Origin: Pyrenochaeta sp. MPI-SDFR-AT-0127
Taxonomy: Eukaryota > Ascomycota > Dothideomycetes > Pleosporales > Cucurbitariaceae
Direction of reading: 5' to 3'
Assembly (NCBI GenBank): GCA_020747015.1
Contig: JAGTJM010000006.1
Span: 806,001-870,000 of the forward strand
DNA length: 64,000 nt
In this document: in pieces, positions 52,083 to 64,000 of the stretch
Position numbering within the stretch: the stretch's first letter is position 1
Layout of the letters: every line of letters starts with the position of its first letter
Made by a program: the position numbers and the translations under genes
The notes under the pieces: generated by a model
What the model was told of the DNA's origin: nothing
Seen by the model: only the letters and a program-made list of their open reading frames with translations
Databases searched by the model: none

Positions 52083-52489
52083 CGTCGTCGAGGCCCGCGG
52101 ACGGCTCGCCGCTTGGGATGCACCCTCCTTTCATCTTGCAGGCCTCTGGCGCCTTGCCCTTCTCGCGAGGTGCCTGACAGGTGGGTGTGCCGCCTGCTCA
52201 GGGGTCCGCCACTCACAGCGTCCAGCTCGCGTTAGGCTGTCGTGCGGCGAACCAAACACGGTGACAGGCGACGCTGGGTGGCGCCATAAGAAGGCCGCCA
52301 TGGCCTAATCAGGGCCCGTTGAGCAGCCCCGGCCGCCTGTCCAAACCGTCCCCGTCACCGTCTTTTCCCATCCAGCCCGCTCTACCCGTTTGTGCGCTGG
52401 CATGGGCATGCTGATCGACACCAGACCCTTTTTCTTTCGCGTCTCTCTCTTAAAATTTCCCATCTCTCAGTCAAGTCCGATATCCGCGC

Positions 52490-52879
52490 ATGGCGACAAC
52501 TCTCCTCGGTGCGCGGACCTCGACCGCTTCCACTGAGCGCAACAGCCCAGCATCCTCCACATCCACAGCGTCCGTCGCATCGCTACGTATCCAGCGTCCG
52601 CCCACGCTTCATGCTCTCCCAACTATTCTCGGCACACCATCCCAGACTAGGGGGGGCCTCTATTTTGCAGGGCACGCGGCACACTTGTCGCGGCCACCAT
52701 CTCAAGCCTACTCTGCCTCGTCCACTCACAGCCCCCCAAGATGCAAATCATCGTCCCTCACCCCTCCCAACAGCAAAGTCTGCGATAGATTGCAGCGAGT
52801 GAAGACGTCTTCCGCGCCTTCGCTAGCTCTGCCATGCTCCCAGGGCAGAGCCTACTCAGATGGCCTCAACCATCCCTAG
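52490..52879 (+). CDS. possible small Ser/Pro-rich protein
   Basis: A frame of 129 codons with an ATG at 52490 after a pyrimidine-rich, CTCAG-containing leader typical of fungal 5' UTRs. The product is Ser/Thr/Pro-rich (NSPASSTSTASVASLRIQRPPTLH) without signal peptide or TM helix. The upstream GC-rich block looks like a promoter shared with the Ser-rich protein gene. It could be a first exon of a longer gene, but no convincing continuation was found. Chance ORF remains likely enough. Confidence 0.33.
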   Translation: MATTLLGARTSTASTERNSPASSTSTASVASLRIQRPPTLHALPTILGTPSQTRGGLYFAGHAAHLSRPPSQAYSASSTHSPPRCKSSSLTPPNSKVCDRLQRVKTSSAPSLALPCSQGRAYSDGLNHP

Positions 52880-54750
52880 AGGTACGTGTGCATCGCCAAA
52901 TCGAGCCGCTAGCCTCGCGTCGGCAATCTATGCATATTAATTACAACTTTACGAGCCGATATGCATTCGGGGTCTAGGACCGTGCGGCTCTACACTGACA
53001 TGCCGTGCATTGAACACAGTCGACCATCTTATGAGATCCGCCTCTATCGGCACTCAATCGCTTCTTTAGATGTAATCCTGCCAATCAAACTCCAACCCAT
53101 CCTTGACATGTATCAACGCTCTTGCTTCCTCGTCTTCATCTCTCAGTGGAGCTTGTCCCCATCGCTGATGCAACGACCATTCTCCATCTGAATGTCTCGG
53201 ATACTTTGTGCTCCAACACATTGACACACGCACCACCAGTTGGCATGCTGAGGCGTACTACGTCGTACCAAATCCGGCTACGGACTTTCTGGCCTGTACA
53301 CCACAACGTGTTCACTACTCCGGCCATACGGCCAGGACAGCTTCAAAAGCCACACCACCGGCGCTGCAGGAGGCACAGTTCGCAACGACGGACGCCATGC
53401 TAGTGACTGACCATGACCAAACCCATCGTCGCCTCCTATCGACCCAAGCCCATAGACTACAGACTGGTGTTCGCTGGCAACACAATGGGAATCTCCACAA
53501 AAAAGTCCTCAAATTCCCCGTCCCTTTCAGCCCCATCAAGTGACACATTCATTACATCCGAAGCGCACAGTCCGCCGTTCGTGCAACGACCACAAGTGCT
53601 GACATCGCCTTCCTGCATACCAATGTGTGATCGTGTGCAACCTGGACACACTACCAACAAACTCAAAGTCCCATGGAGGTTGCCAAGTTGCTACGAGGAT
53701 TTGCGCACGTTTGAATGCTGATACGAAGGCGCTGACGGCCAACTGACAGCCTCGTGCACGGTGGCCCCCTGATCCTCCAGGCTGCGAATACCGTTCTCCC
53801 GATGGTCTTACAATACGTGTGAGTTTGTGCAGCCCGGACCCGAGGGGCAATGGCTCGTAAATTCGCCTCACCCAACGCGCTCATGTTGATCAACTGCTCG
53901 ACTACAGACGCATCGAACATAGAAGCGCACTCAAAACGCTCTGTCGCCGGGTAAGCTTGCGGACGCGAAATAGCCCCAGAACCTTCTCGAACAAGGCGGT
54001 AATCGGGTAAAGATATTGTTAGCACACCATCTCGATCCGGGACGCCATGTTGCAAGTATAGTATCATCCAACAGCGTGGGGTAGATGGCACATCCGTTTA
54101 TATCTACTGCACCAATCTCCGTGGCTTTCGCATATGACGTGATAGAGGATAAATCAATCTTCATATTACTATAGATATCGGCAGCAGTCCTGGAGGTACC
54201 GCGTGAGGCGGTCGAGGTAAAGATGGCGGCGCTCTTTGCGACGTCATATACAATCACTGACACCTCAGCATATGTTGATAAATCCGACACCGAAATGGGT
54301 TCCCCTTGTTCAACCAGAGCGCGACATGCTGACTGTTATTGGCACCAACGTGTCTTCTTTCACATTTGCATCCTGGCAGTATGGACTGTGGGAGCGATGG
54401 TGCAGTCCCCTTCCCCGGAAGCATTCCGCAGCGTGGGGCAGTTCCTTCCCCGCAGAGCCCCAACCTTCAACATCACCGAGGTGAAGGGAGCATTCGGATC
54501 GGACTCGGCTTCAGTCTCAACGTAAAGTCTTGTCTTTCTCCTCCATCACCTCCCGCAAGTCACAGTCATCTTGCATCCGTGTTGTGATTCAATTCGTGTG
54601 CTCTTCTATCGCGTGCTCACTCCAAGCGATATCGCATCCCCGCATCGTAATTGCCGAAACAGGTATCCTAAACCTGACCTTTGAGCGCTCTCCAATTCAC
54701 TGTGTAAAAACACACTGTTCACCCCCAAGTCTCAGTTGGATCGGCAGAAC
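52880..54750. other. gene-poor spacer
   Basis: 1.87 kb with only short overlapping frames on both strands and no family resemblance. The last part is the promoter of the acetoacetyl-CoA synthetase gene. Confidence 0.5.
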
Positions 54751-57468
54751 ATGTCGTCCCAACACCCCATCCCCCGTAAACTATGGCAACACGCAAATCC
54801 AAAATCCACAGCCATGTGGAAGTTTATGCAGAGGGCGAATCGAAAGCGAGGGCTGAATATGCAGGTAAGCTCTCACAACCACAAGATTCTTGTTTCCCTT
54901 TTTGTCACACGCCCATCTCAGCTCTGCCAACTACGCTTGTGTTTCACATCTCAGACCTCCATTTGTCATTTTTCGTGTTGGCTCGCGACCGCGCTCAGCT
55001 GACGAAATGCTCCCGCGCCGTTGGCCAACGCTTGCACGTTGTGGCTGGCTAGCTGAGATGAAGATGTGCAAGCCCGTTGATCTTAGACTCGCACTTGCTG
55101 AACTCCTTATCGATACGAAGTGTGGAGGCGTAGTATGGGCGTTTCGAAGAAATGTAGCTGATGATAAGGTATCAACCATGGTTGGATGGACGTTGGCTAC
55201 GGACTGTCCAAAGTGGGTGTGCTGAGAAACGGCTTGGAGGAGGAAAGATTTAACGCCTTTACATTTTCAAGACTGTCAGCTGTAAATGGCTTGCTAACGT
55301 AGTGGCGCAGACGTTTCGCGAGCTGTACGAATGGAGTGTGGGCAGCACGCGAACAGACTTCTGGGAGGACATGTGGGATGCAAGTGGGCTAATTTACGAC
55401 GGACGGTATACTGAGGTATCACATGACCCCTACCCATGATGCCAGGTGCTTCATATGGCGATTGCTAATTCTCTAGGTCGTTGATACTTCAGCGCCTATG
55501 GATTCTATTCCTCGCTGGTTCCAAGGAGTACACTTGAACTTTGCAGAGAACATTCTGTATTCAGCTTCGCCATCCAACCCATCCATCCGAACCACTGAGA
55601 ACAAAGAAGACTCAAAGGTTGTTTTGACGGAGATTCGCGAAGGCAATACAGAAGTTCGAGACCTAACATGGGGTGACCTGCGCCAGCGCGTAGGCTTGCT
55701 TGCTAATGCCCTTCGAGCAAGAGGCGTAAAGAAAGGCGACCGCGTTGCGGTTGTTGCCAGCTCGAGTTTTGATACATTCATCGTCTTCATGGCCATTACA
55801 AGTCTGGGAGGACTTTTCAGCTCTAGCAGCACTGACATGGGAACAAAAGGCATTCTAGAGCGATTGCTCCAGATCAAGCCAGCCTATGTCTTCGTAGATG
55901 ACTGGACGGTTTACAATGGCAAGACAATCGACCTTCGCCCAAAGATCAAGGACATCGTTCACGGTATGAGACACGTCCCAGAGTTCAGGTCTGTTGTCAC
56001 CCAACCTCGATTCCCCGGAAACCCAGCAGACTTGGAAGGCTTGACAAATACAGTAACTCTAGACGGCTTCTTGAAAATGGCTCATGGGAATGCGGAGATC
56101 AAGTTCGAAAGAGTAGCCTTTCGCGACCCGTTTTTGATCGTATACTCAAGCGGGACCACAGGTGTTCCAAAGTGTATATGTCACTCCACAGGGGGCGTTC
56201 TAGTCAGCGTTACAAAGGAAGGCCTACTCCACAGGGAAACAGGGCCAGATAGCGTAGTCCTACAGTATACCACGACTGGCTGGATCATGTATCTGGTTTC
56301 GGTTCAGTGCTGTCTGTTTGGCGCCCGCAGCGTCCTCTACGACGGCTCACCATTCCAACCTTCTCCTCAAGCTTTTCTAAAGGTTCTTGAGGAACAACGC
56401 GTAACCGACTTTGGCACCTCACCTCGATTTCTCCACGAGCTACAGAAGCATGAGATTGTTCCCCGCAACCTCTTCGATCTCTCCGCTCTCCGCTCCGTTT
56501 GTGCCACGGGCATGGTCCTCTCAGACTCGCAATTCGAGTGGTTTTACGATGTTGGTTTCCCAACGAACGTTCATCTACGCAACATATCTGGTGGTACAGA
56601 CTTGGCTGGCTGTTTCGGTGTCGAGAACCCACTGGATCCTGTATATGTCGGCGGTTGCCAAGGTCCTTGCTTGGGCACGAAGCTAGAGGTGTATGATAGT
56701 TTGATCGAGAGCGGGCCTGGAGAAGCTGTACCACACGGCGAACCGGGAGACCTCGTTGCTACAGCTTCCTTCCCCAATCAGCCTGTATTTTTCTGGGGCG
56801 ATGAAAGCGGCGAGCGCTACCAGAACGCGTACTACAATCGCTTCTCGCACATTTGGACACACGGAGATTTCATCCAGATCCACCCCATAACCGGCCAAAT
56901 CTTGTTCCTAGGCCGTGCAGACGGTGTTCTAAATCCCAGTGGAGTGCGCTTTGGCTCCTCTGACATTTACAGTGTGATTGAGACGCACTTCCCAGAAATT
57001 GCGGACAGTGTATGTGTTGGCCAGCGAAGGCCGCAGGATGTTGACGAAAGCGTAATGTTGTTCTTGCAGATGAACGAGGGCTACGAATTCACAGCGCCGC
57101 TCGTGGAGAGAGTAAAGAGCAAAATTAGTGAGGAGAGAAGTAGGAGACATGTTCCAAGATATGTGTTTCAAACTTGGGACATTCCGGTACGTACACCCGA
57201 GTGAACCATGAGACCCTACAGCAGGTTTCCTAGTCTCCTCATAGTGTGAAGCAAACGCAAGCTTTGGCTGACAACTATACAGAAAACGGTTAATCTCAAG
57301 AAGGTGGAGCTCCCGGTAAAGCAGATTGTGTCTGGCAAGAAGATCAAACCAAGTGGGACCCTAGCCAACCCAGACAGTCTGAAGTACTACGAGCAGTTCG
57401 CGAACGTAGAAGAAGTCCTCGAGAGGCTGGAGCAAGCGAAGAATAGTCGTGTAAAGAGTAAGCTGTAA
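54751..57468 (+). CDS. AACS: acetoacetyl-CoA synthetase
   Basis: Four exons: 54751-54864, 55311-55415, 55477-57186, 57283-57468; 704 residues. Exon 1 (MSSQHPIPRKLWQHANP ... RGLNMQ) joins through a 446-nt intron to TFRELYEWSVG, and exon 3 carries SIPRWFQGVHLNFAENIL, the N-terminal signature of acetoacetyl- and acetyl-CoA synthetases. ANL motifs follow: IVYSSGTTGVPKCI (P-loop), NISGGTDLAGCF, the GD of WTHGDF, and GRADGVLNPSGVRFG. Exon 4 supplies the catalytic lysine region (KTVNLKKVELPVKQIVSGKKI). The enzyme converts acetoacetate, CoA and ATP to acetoacetyl-CoA in the cytosol. Length is slightly above the usual 650-690. The first intron is unusually long for this window, so an extra small exon inside it cannot be excluded. 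Confidence 0.92.
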
Positions 57469-59667
57469 TGAGTATGTCTGAAAATGCCAATCACCAGTGC
57501 ATACGATACGAGAACTTGGACCTGAGCCGAACGTGGGTCAAACCAACATAATTCAAGAGAATCTTCAACCCTATCCAATCTTTCTTCGTGCAGCTTTCGA
57601 TCAGCAATAGGTAGAACTTTCGACAATCAGATGTATTTAGACAAGAAATAGAATTGAACTGCCAAGAGTATTGTGCGTCCTCTCTTGCATATTGAATCAA
57701 ATCTATCAAGGCCAAACAATGGAGTGTGTACATCTCGGCCATATCGATATTCTGGGACATAAAAAGTACATTCGATAGAAATGAATGATCATGAGAGCAT
57801 AGGCGCAGCAAAGCGCCCCAGAATATAAATTTTGATCATTTTAACCGTATAGAGTAAAAAAAAAAACTTGTCAAAACATGCTGGATGACACCGCACTAGC
57901 ATCTCCGATGGTAACGAGAGAAGCACTGACAGACTAAACAGAGTTGCTTGGATATAATACCTCCGATGCTACTGGGCTGTCACCGAGGCACTCAAGTTTT
58001 GATTCATAGAAAGTCAGAAGCCTAAGATTAGGGTGATGAAGTCGAACTTCGAAAAGGTACGACCCGAGAAGCTTGATCAAATATGGTACGCATCAAAGGA
58101 GATCCGGCCATACGCTGTGACTTTAAGTGACCGCACACAAGATCACCAGAGTGATCGGCAGCTAAGGGTCGTAGATGAAACGCGCTGTGAGGATGACAAA
58201 AGCATAGTTGATGCAAGAGACGCTATTAGAGTTGCATGTCGGATTGAAGGCCTGTCGGGGGATGAATACTGTGAGAAGATTGAGCACTGAAAGTAGAGCT
58301 GAGCATCAAATGCCCTGTGAATCCATCGAAGTCTTTGCCAAGAAAGTGTCGAAAAGATCAACCGATATGTGCATATTTGGATAGCCATTTATGTTTGAAA
58401 CTGGAGATAGATATGTTTTGACAACCTCATTTGTAAGAGGAGCAGCAAGCACACAGTTGACCACGAGCTTTATTTTATATCTTAATTTTTTTTTGATAAA
58501 TGGAGCTCCCAAGTCTTAACATCTTACTTATTATTGATCTCTGTAAACAATCCAAGTGTTACATTGTACCTCAGAGAGAAACTCTACGTGGCTGAATTAG
58601 TATGCTAAACGAAGCGCGACCAATGTGTCAACTGAAATTATTTTTGCCGTCAAAAGCATCTCCTGTGTAAGCATTAGCGGACAAAGAATGTTACTTGGCT
58701 GCATATGACCCGGAAATTGTAGCGCAGCAGCTGCTGCTGATGAAATGTATTATTTCGGACCGCTTCACCTTGTGCAGAAGTTTGGATTCTACGCATGGCG
58801 ATCATTACAGACTAGCAACATTGCCAAATACAGGTACATCTGTATTGTTCTTTGTAGTAATACTCACTTAGCCAATTCTGAGATCCAAATCGACCCGATG
58901 CATGTTTGCTTCACTCAGACAGTCCCGGCCCAACATAACTGTGGAAATGCAATTGTGTCTTTTACTAAGCTGCACGAACTTGAACAGAACAGAAAGGACG
59001 CATGAACTGAGCGTCTAACAAACCAGTTAGCGTGGGCAAGTCTCCTATAGATACCTCGTGTGTTCGTATTCATTATTGTAACTAAGCCTAGGGTGCTCCC
59101 GCAATACAACAAAAGGATACCGTGCGATGATAAATAGATGTGAACGCTGAGGTGAGATCATACTCTCACACACTGCAACTAAGCAACAATGTCAACCTTT
59201 TATGATGCACTGTCAAACGCTGTGTTCCCAATGCGAAAGATTGTGGAGGCATATCTTTCATGCGCGTACAGGTATCAAAAGCACACAAGATATAGTAACA
59301 GAGGAGAAATATCAAGTTTCTTAAGTAAAGCGAAGGTTGACGAAGGAAAGGCGCGGCGACAGCTCGATGGAATGCCCTACTCAAAGATACGCGGAAGGAT
59401 TCAATCTAGCACATCTGGATACGAGATGCAGTCCCCTGAAAGAAATTGTCAGATGACTGAAACACATGCATGACACACTTGCGTGCAGAGGAGGTGAGAT
59501 CCGAATGGTCGACCCAAGCCACGTGAGGCAAATCTTCAAGAGCATAGGGAACTCCAATCATCTGCCAGTGACGTAGTCTCCTGCAGCTTATCTTCGAAAG
59601 AAGTCTGGTGGACTTTTGAGATTGAAATCCCATCAATGCACCCCACCTTGAACACGCGAGCAAATCA
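57469..59667. other. gene-poor spacer
   Basis: 2.2 kb, AT-rich, between the acetoacetyl-CoA synthetase stop and the CASTOR-like gene stop (convergent). Frames at 58033 and 59189 (85 and 94 codons) resemble no family. Confidence 0.5.
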
Positions 59668-61080
59668 CTAATCGAGCGTTGATACGACACCATTTTCCGC
59701 GCCACGTAGAGCGCTAAGTGCGCGATCTAGCTCTTCCTCAGCCACCATGACAGTACCTGCACGCGCTGTACTGAGATAACTCATCTCCACAGGATCTTCA
59801 AGCTGTCTAGTCGTGCCTCCAACCAACCGCCCTGCTACACCGCAGACAATACCAGTGCTCTCCACCGGCAGATCCCGAAGGTCGAGCGTGATAGGCGTCA
59901 GGTAGTCGCCCTTTGAGCCAAGTAAAGTATCTTGCGCAAAATTTGGAAGTAGGGTGTGGTCTAGAAGGAGCGACGCGGATTCGGTGTCGGTTAGCGTGAG
60001 AGATAAAAGTTTTGGGTATGGTTGAGTGATGAGGCATTTTACAAGGCCGAGGTGAAGCGCATCGTCGGCTGCGCTCGTCATGCTGTTACGATTGCGGTTT
60101 TGGTTCATGCCGTTGGAATGGTCTGCACGGCCAGCACACTGGACAAGACGAATGCTTGAATCTACCGTGGGAACAATGTTGCGACGTTTTAGAGTGGAGA
60201 ATGTCCTAGTTTGTAGTTCTGAGATCGTCGTTGGTGGAGGAGTGCTAGGAGACTGAACTTCGATCGAGGAAGCCGAGTGTTTACGGCTATGATGGTACGA
60301 GTTGACGTATGACGAAGTCTGGTCCTCGAAATGGAAGCCACGCTCTTTAAGTGCTTCCACAACTTGCGCTTGATGTCGAAGTGGGACAAGAATGTAGTCA
60401 GAGTAGTATGTTGTGATGAAGAAGATAGGGCTGGAAACGTGTCAGCATTAAGAAGTTTAAGAGGAATTTTAGCACAACTTACATGCCTGCCAAAGCAAGA
60501 GGACTCGTGAGCTCCAAGACACGCTGACCTGCATCAAGGCCTTCACCATCAACTTGCATCACCACAAAATCCTCTGAAGTGATGTGCACCTGACTGCCAG
60601 ACTGTGAATCCAGCAAGTTGAGGACTGGGACGAACAACTCATTTGCAAGCGTCCTTGAGCATACAATCGAGCATTCCACTGGCGTAATCGAGATGTTCAC
60701 AAATGGGTGGTCGTATGGCCACCTTTTGGGAGGCTGGACAGCGCCTGAACTATCGTCGAAACTATCTTGGGTTGCATTGGGCAGTAGCAGCTGGAGAATA
60801 GATTGAAGAAAATTTCGGTACAGGTGCAATGGGATATGTATCAGAGCGAGATGTGTGTCCTTAAAAGTGATCATGTTAGCTGGGGCTCGCTAAGTTGAAA
60901 GTGGTGTATGTGGGCGACCAAATATAAAAGCAGCCCTATATGAACTGGTGCATATGAGCTACGTCCAGCCTCACTCAGGCTTTGAGGCTTTTATGATGCA
61001 ATGTGTCAGGACACACAATGGGATAAAGGACGTACCAAGAACTGGATATTCGCACTGAGCAAGGTCATAGAAGAGTCCAT
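59668..61080 (-). CDS. ACT-domain protein of the CASTOR/GATS-like (arginine sensor) type
   Basis: Three exons: 61080-61036, 60859-60483, 60430-59668; 394 residues. Exon 1 (MDSSMTLLSANIQFL) joins at an AAG acceptor to DTHLALIHIPLHLY; starting at an in-frame ATG at 60874 instead would lose the first strand. Exon 2 has the ACT_7-type blocks HPFVNISITPVECSIVC and SEDFVVMQVDGEG; the second intron splits codon and gives ALAGIPIFFITTYYSDYILVP, a hallmark of this family. A linker with Ser/Thr/Pro follows, then a second ACT-like pair (LHLGLVKCLITQPYP, ITLDLRDLPVESTGIVCGVAGRL). In animals CASTOR1 binds arginine and GATOR2 upstream of TORC1. Whether the fungal protein senses an amino acid is inference. 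Confidence 0.85.
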
Positions 61081-63862
61081 TATGTGGTACGACAGGAACG
61101 ATAAGAATAGCCTCTGTTGATGACGGGGGTTTGCGTGGCGGTAGGAGTGGCCTGCAGAACCCTGTCCGATTTGGCAAGCCCACGTTCGACAAGGCTTACC
61201 ACAAAGGTTTGACGAAGGCTCAGGAACAGTGAGATAAGCAAGCGTTTGATTTTTCGATGCAGTTGCAGAAGCAATATGCACTCGGAATCGGAATCGGCAA
61301 TGTGAAATGTGATAGGTAGCAATCAGATGGTCGCGACTTGAAATGCAGGTGACTGTGAACAAGCTTTTCCTTCTACCTGTTGACGTGCTCCTGTCCAACG
61401 GGCCAGTGGGAAGTATTGTTTTTGAAGCCGAAATTCATTCCCAAATTTGGTAGAGAGTCAGTTGCAGAAATGGTAATGCAACTTTGGGCAACTTTGGGCA
61501 ATGAGGGTACCGACGACCTTTAATACAGAGGGATTACTTGCTAGCCAAGGGTGTGTATGAGGATAACACCACAAAAGACCAACGGAGGACTGCAAAGCGG
61601 CCGTGAGTGACTTTTTGGCGCTTGGCCGGAGACAGCACTGCCGTAAGTCTGGGGTAGAGGTGGAGCGTGGGGACGGACGCAGAGTCCGCTTCCGCAATTG
61701 GCCGGTCTCTCTCCGGATGCTAGAGCTGGAGAGGACCCCCAAGAATGATTCCCTAGGGCAGTTTTCTCAACTACGCAGGGCGATGCGGCGTGGGATACTG
61801 GCTCGACGGGAATTTGCCCGGTGAATGATGACTGGGCGCACGAACGGATCCTGCGCGTATGGCGATTGCTTTTGCTGACGTAGTCGGCGAGTGATGGTGA
61901 TGACGAAGAGAAGCCTGGTTAAGGAGGAGCAAAATGGGAACAAAATAAGTTGAATGGCATTGATGTTTGGGAGAACAAAGACTTTAAGCGGTTCGGCGGG
62001 CAGGAGTGGAGCTAGCTGTTGGGTAGTGGTGCCGGGAGTGGTGACTCGAAAGGGCACTCCCGAATTTTCACCATAGCGCATCCATCAAGCTGAATGCTTG
62101 GCTATGGCCGACGGCGAGGCGGCAGTCAACAAGAGAAGAGTGTGGTCTTTGGAATAAGGACATGCGGCGCCAGAAACAGCCACAAGCATGCTTCGTCTTT
62201 GCTGCTGGTGCGCGTCATGCAAGCGTCTGGAGACTTCATGTCCACGAGCAAGCTTGGCGGTCTGCCCGCAACAGTGACGCAGCCCTGACTCTATTCGTCC
62301 TGGGCCAGCATGTACCTGATTGTACCTGATAGGCACAAGCAAGTTGGGGGCAATCCTGGTACTGGAAGCACCCGACTGGTTGCTAGGTCACGTGAGCCCA
62401 CGACAGCACATTGCCAGGCCTCTGGGTGCCCTATGACAACAAGTATGCAGTCTTGGACTCATCTGCAGTCGCTCATGTTGCCCGTGCCTGGGATGCTAGC
62501 CCCACGACATGTTGCAGGTCATAATTGCTTGCATGATGGCTCGACTATCCCTGGCGGGCAAGCCGAGCATAGCCGTTCGTATTGGACCCTGTCGCTCCGT
62601 CATTCTTTTCCCCAAGACTCGCGATACGCGCTGATGCTGCCAGCTAGCAACCCAATCTTGGCCTTGCATATATCACTCTCAAAGTTCAGCGGACGACAGC
62701 AGCGACGTCAAGGTGCCGCGTGCCCTGCAGTCGTGGAACACAAGAGGCGCAATACCCCGCAGCATCATGACCAGTACCGCACCAGCACCACCACTCGCAC
62801 GCTTGCCTGCATCTACAGCCCACGCTCGATCATCTAATTGGACGAGCTCACCAATGACGCGCGCATATTCCCCAGATTGAACGGGATACCCGCAGTCACA
62901 GCAAAAGGCACCCAGGGCGGGTTGCAACATGACCATTTCACAGCTGAATCCCACCCCCTCCACAATGACGGCGCTATCCTTGAAGCCAAGCTCTGGAACC
63001 CCCACACATCACTGCATGATGCACATGTAGACCAACGTGATAAGCTTGCACGAGAGACGGATTGGGTTGCAGCGTGGGGTCGTCACGATCAGACCACACA
63101 TTTTGCTCTTACCCCTCACCAACTCATCAGGCATATCCGCACTTGAGAATGCCTGCCGTTACTTACTCGACGACTAGCCAAAGCTAGACAGGCCTCGGAT
63201 AGACCACAATTACTCGTTCTGATACCAAGGTCGCTAACGAACACTCCTCAATTGGGACCTGGCCACGAGACGATCAAGACACAGTCACTATCGACGACTG
63301 AAGAGTTTCACTTGTAGTGCCGCATTGACCAAACATGCTCCTCTCAAATGCTGTTACCTTTCTCGAAGTCACACAGGACTGTGTACCTAACGTGACTGTG
63401 CGAAGAGCACTAGCCTCGTAACATTCTCCAGAGCTCAACCCTAAAGACCATTTATCGCCCACCCAAAATTTACTGACGAACAATACGAATGGAGTTTTGT
63501 AAATTGGAGCAGATAGGAGTGAGATTTGGACCTAATTGGGATGACTTGTGTTGCTGATGGTAAATGTGACATTCTCGGGTCCTTTGGTTTGTGACGAGAA
63601 TCATACATTCCATAACCAACGAGCATGTTGAAACGAGAATAGCTGGTCGATAATAGAAGATTGTTGGACTCTAAGAGGGCCAAATCTTTAACAATATGTC
63701 CGACTTTTACTGTGGCAGGGAACAGCCAGAAGTGCTGTTCGTCCCAAACTCCCAAGATTACGAGATTACGCCGCAGAACGCCATGCTGTATCGCATCTTT
63801 TTCCTTCTTCAACGCGTTGCTCAGCCACGACTTGACAAATTCTCCTTCGCATCCTCAGTACC
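61081..63862. other. gene-poor spacer
   Basis: 2.8 kb. No supported gene. A 175-codon plus frame at 62310 has no family resemblance. Two 10-bp tandem duplications lie at 61481-61500 and 62311-62330. The outer ends are promoters of the flanking genes. Confidence 0.5.
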
Positions 63863-64000
63863 ATGTCATCTCTAGAAACCCCTACACGCACGCTCTCTCT
63901 GATCGCCTTATACGTCTTGTTGATCCCTCTACGATCGTTCTGCAACCTTGTTCTCTACACAATCGTTAGTCCAATCCCGTCAAACCCCTTGTGTCCCTTC
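63863..64000 (+). CDS. possible membrane protein, N-terminal part (cut by window end)
   Basis: An ATG at 63863 in good context (ACCATGTC) opens a frame that continues to the window end, 46 codons. A short polar start is followed by a hydrophobic helix (LSLIALYVLLIPLRSF) typical of a first transmembrane segment or signal anchor. A GTTAGT donor-like site at 63964 may end exon 1. Too little is present to name a family. Confidence 0.45.
   Translation, partial: MSSLETPTRTLSLIALYVLLIPLRSFCNLVLYTIVSPIPSNPLCPF

Larger units (their letters stand above)
51228..52489. promoter_or_regulatory. GC-rich divergent upstream region with simple repeats
   Basis: 1.26 kb upstream of the Ser-rich protein gene and of a possible gene at 52490. 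It contains a 17-G run and a GGT/GCT triplet tract. Several long frames on both strands (for example 51738-52308) overlap each other in this GC-rich sequence and are treated as composition artefacts. Confidence 0.5.

Noticed and set aside
49782..52308. Many long frames on both strands in the GC-rich stretch, for example 50443-50940 and 51738-52308 on the plus strand
   Set aside because: They overlap the Ser-rich protein gene or one another, have skewed Arg/Gly/Ala composition and no domain; they are by-products of high GC.
54783..55052. Plus-strand frame beginning MATRKSKIHSH inside the acetoacetyl-CoA synthetase 5' region
   Set aside because: It overlaps exon 1 of the synthetase in another frame and lacks the conserved N-terminal blocks that the chosen frame has.
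61481..62330. Two 10-bp tandem duplications (61481-61500 and 62311-62330)
   Set aside because: Too short and isolated to be a meaningful repeat family.
1..64000. tRNA, rRNA, CRISPR arrays and intact transposons
   Set aside because: No B-box-like tRNA signature with a foldable flank, no rRNA similarity, no spaced direct repeats and no transposase or reverse-transcriptase frame were seen; a covariance-model and repeat search would be needed to be certain.

Overview
The window is nuclear DNA of a filamentous ascomycete. Genes carry short introns (about 50-70 nt) with GT..AG ends and CTAAC/CTGAC-like branch sites. Secreted plant-polymer enzymes and a non-reducing polyketide synthase (PKS) are present. 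The protein families fit Dothideomycetes, probably Pleosporales; that taxonomic call is an inference from family resemblance. All exon boundaries were inferred by eye from reading frame, splice consensus and protein-family fit.

Left part (about 1-16.9 kb): a polyketide cluster. Its core is two divergent gene pairs. One pair is a DUF1772 anthrone oxygenase (-) and an EthD-domain decarboxylase (+). The other is a metallo-beta-lactamase thioesterase (-) and a SAT-KS-AT-PT-ACP PKS with no thioesterase domain of its own (+). By analogy with the emodin, geodin and monodictyphenone pathways, the PKS would build an octaketide, the thioesterase would release atrochrysone carboxylic acid, the EthD protein would decarboxylate it and the DUF1772 protein would oxidise the anthrone to an emodin-type anthraquinone. 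On the left lie an acyl-CoA ligase and two NmrA-like NAD(P)-binding proteins, the first cut by the window start. On the right, after a gene-poor gap with a possible relic, lies a secreted intradiol-dioxygenase-like protein. Both divergent core promoters hold a TCG-N5-CGA (AflR-type) site, and the PKS promoter also holds a CCG-N10-CGG palindrome, but no Zn2Cys6 regulator gene was found in the window.

Middle part (17-47.6 kb): ribokinase; a decayed multi-pass membrane-protein gene; GH7 cellobiohydrolase; beta-propeller phytase with an EGF-like hinge; queuine tRNA-ribosyltransferase accessory subunit; two unrecognised fungal proteins; a 14-TM-type MFS transporter; a PLP enzyme fused to rhodanese; a short-chain dehydrogenase; rhamnogalacturonan lyase (PL4); a small secreted ricin-B-fold lectin gene with a frameshift; and a CorA-like membrane protein.

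Right part (47.6-64 kb): more gene-poor, with a Ser-rich hypothetical protein, acetoacetyl-CoA synthetase, a CASTOR-like ACT-domain protein and a possible membrane-protein gene running off the right end. Several kilobases here show no gene that can be supported.
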